A stretch of DNA of 64,000 nucleotides from Flavobacterium sp. I3-2. Its GTDB lineage: Bacteria; Bacteroidota; Bacteroidia; Flavobacteriales; Flavobacteriaceae. Within the stretch, counting starts at the first letter, position 1. Each line of letters begins with the position of its first letter. The position numbers and the translations under genes are program-made. The notes beneath the pieces are model-generated. The model had not been told where the DNA came from. It ran no database searches and saw only the letters and a program-made list of their open reading frames with translations. This document shows positions 62,992 to 64,000 of this stretch, piece after piece. The stretch lies in the NCBI RefSeq assembly GCF_013389595.1, contig NZ_CP058306.1:2976001-3040000 (forward strand). The letters are read 5' to 3'.

Positions 62992-64000
62992 TTAATAACT
63001 ACTTTTAGAAAATTTATCTGGAAAAATTTTACCTGGATTTAAAATTTGCTTCGGATCAAAAACATTTTTGATATTTTTCATTAATTGTAAAGAAATATCC
63101 GAAAATGCAATAGTCATATATTCTTTTTGTACCAAACCGATTCCATGTTCACCAGAAAGCGTTCCGTTTAAAGCAACTGTTTTTTCAAATATTTCACGAA
63201 TTCCTTTTGGTACTTCATGCTTCCATTGCTCGTCAGTTAAATCATCTTTGATAATATTCACATGTAAATTTCCGTCTCCGGCATGTCCGTAACAAATAGA
63301 TTTAAATCCGTATTTCTCGCCTGCATCTTTAACCGCTTTTAACAAAGCAGGTAATTCATATCTTGGAACAACGGTATCTTCTTCTTTATAAATAGTATGC
63401 GATTTTACAGCTTCGGCAACGTTTCTACGTAACTTCCAAAGTGCATTTTTTTGATCTTCGGTTTCTGCATAGAAAACTTCGTCAATTTTAAATTGTTCAA
63501 CCACTTCCATGATCTTTTCAGCTTGAGCGAATAAAACATCTTGATAATTTCCATCCACCTCAATCAATAAATGAGCTTGAATTCCTTCTTTTAAACCAAT
63601 CTCAATGGCATCAGTAAACTTTAAGGTCCAATCAATGGCATCACGTTCCATAAATTCCATAGCACTTGGAACGATTCCTGCTTTAAAAATTTCAGAAACT
63701 GCTTTTGCTGCTTCATTCATATTATAAAACGGAACCAACATCAACACATTAAAATCATTTTTAGGAAGTAATTTCAATACAATCTTAGTTACAATTCCCA
63801 AAGTTCCTTCGCTCCCAACCATCAATTGCGTTAAGTTATATCCCGTAGAGTTTTTCAACGTATTCGCTCCTGTTTCAATTATTTCACCATTCGGAAGCAC
63901 GACTTCTAAATTCAACACATAATCTTTGGTAACACCATATTTAACCGCTCGAGCTCCACCTGAATTTTCGGCGATATTTCCGCCAATAAAGCAACTTCCT
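62992..64000 (-). CDS. FAD-linked oxidase, GlcD/D-lactate dehydrogenase-like (5' end beyond window)
   Basis: The frame is open to the right edge of the window, so the N-terminus lies outside; a GTG at 63918 is an internal codon. The visible 336 residues start GSCFIGGNIAENSGGARAVKYG, the end of the FAD-binding (PCMH) domain. LMVGSEGTLGIVT follows, then the C-terminal FAD oxidase domain with CYGHAGDGNLHVN and GEHGIGLVQKEYM. Such enzymes oxidise glycolate or D-lactate at the membrane. Substrate cannot be told from this part. Confidence 0.92.
   Translation of the reverse strand, partial: GSCFIGGNIAENSGGARAVKYGVTKDYVLNLEVVLPNGEIIETGANTLKNSTGYNLTQLMVGSEGTLGIVTKIVLKLLPKNDFNVLMLVPFYNMNEAAKAVSEIFKAGIVPSAMEFMERDAIDWTLKFTDAIEIGLKEGIQAHLLIEVDGNYQDVLFAQAEKIMEVVEQFKIDEVFYAETEDQKNALWKLRRNVAEAVKSHTIYKEEDTVVPRYELPALLKAVKDAGEKYGFKSICYGHAGDGNLHVNIIKDDLTDEQWKHEVPKGIREIFEKTVALNGTLSGEHGIGLVQKEYMTIAFSDISLQLMKNIKNVFDPKQILNPGKIFPDKFSKSSY

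Noticed and set aside
62992..63918. GTG at 63918 as the start of the FAD-linked oxidase
   Set aside because: The frame continues upstream with conserved GGNIAENSGGAR sequence to the window edge, so the gene is simply cut by the boundary.

Overview
The window is a strongly AT-rich chromosomal segment from a member of the Bacteroidota, most likely a Flavobacteriaceae (Flavobacterium or a close relative). The evidence is T9SS C-terminal sorting domains of the YPNP...G type on three secreted proteins, SprB-type repeats, TAnnTTTG promoter boxes, almost no Shine-Dalgarno sequences, lipoproteins with an acidic stretch after the lipobox Cys, a short MenE, and the flavobacterial prfA-pyrF neighbourhood. 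I saw no tRNA, rRNA, CRISPR array, prophage or intact insertion sequence.

Layout. 1-5.7 kb: yaaA, a YdjM-like membrane protein, corA and two histidine-degradation genes (hutI, hutG). 5.8-13.4 kb, minus strand: a surface lipoprotein, then a tight four-gene cluster that looks like a complete exopolysaccharide synthesis and export machine (TolC-like protein fused to a TIM-barrel hydrolase-like domain, HlyD-like adaptor, multi-zinc-ribbon protein resembling TackOD1, processive family-2 glycosyltransferase). 13.5-16.4 kb: an AraC regulator and a membrane-bound TPR-LuxR regulator. 16.4-29.6 kb: two giant T9SS-secreted repeat proteins (1468 and 2624 aa) with near-identical C-terminal parts, terminators, leader hairpins and promoters. 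29.7-33.7 kb: a tripartite ABC efflux operon. 33.8-52.9 kb: mostly housekeeping genes (TlpA-like oxidoreductase, htpG, OmpA, TonB-family receptor, ArsC-like, CPBP protease, menE, M1 peptidase, DEAD helicase, acyl-CoA ligase, purB). 53.0-64.0 kb: a frameshifted SanA/YdcF gene, a T9SS-secreted CotH protein, a 3-hydroxyacyl-CoA dehydrogenase, a BtuF-like protein, pyrF, prfA, a YceI lipoprotein, a B12-dependent ribonucleotide reductase, and a FAD-linked oxidase cut by the window edge.

Three things deserve most attention. (1) The exopolysaccharide cluster, because of its TolC-hydrolase fusion and the zinc-ribbon partner of the synthase. (2) The twin adhesin loci, which share a promoter architecture (TTTGTCT direct repeats one helical turn apart, then exactly 34 bp to a TACTTTTG/A box) and a leader hairpin; the first copy lies between the first adhesin and the divergent TPR-LuxR gene, a plausible regulator. 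(3) Homogenised 225-bp modules and a roughly 1.4-kb nearly identical block shared by the two adhesins, pointing to recent duplication or gene conversion.
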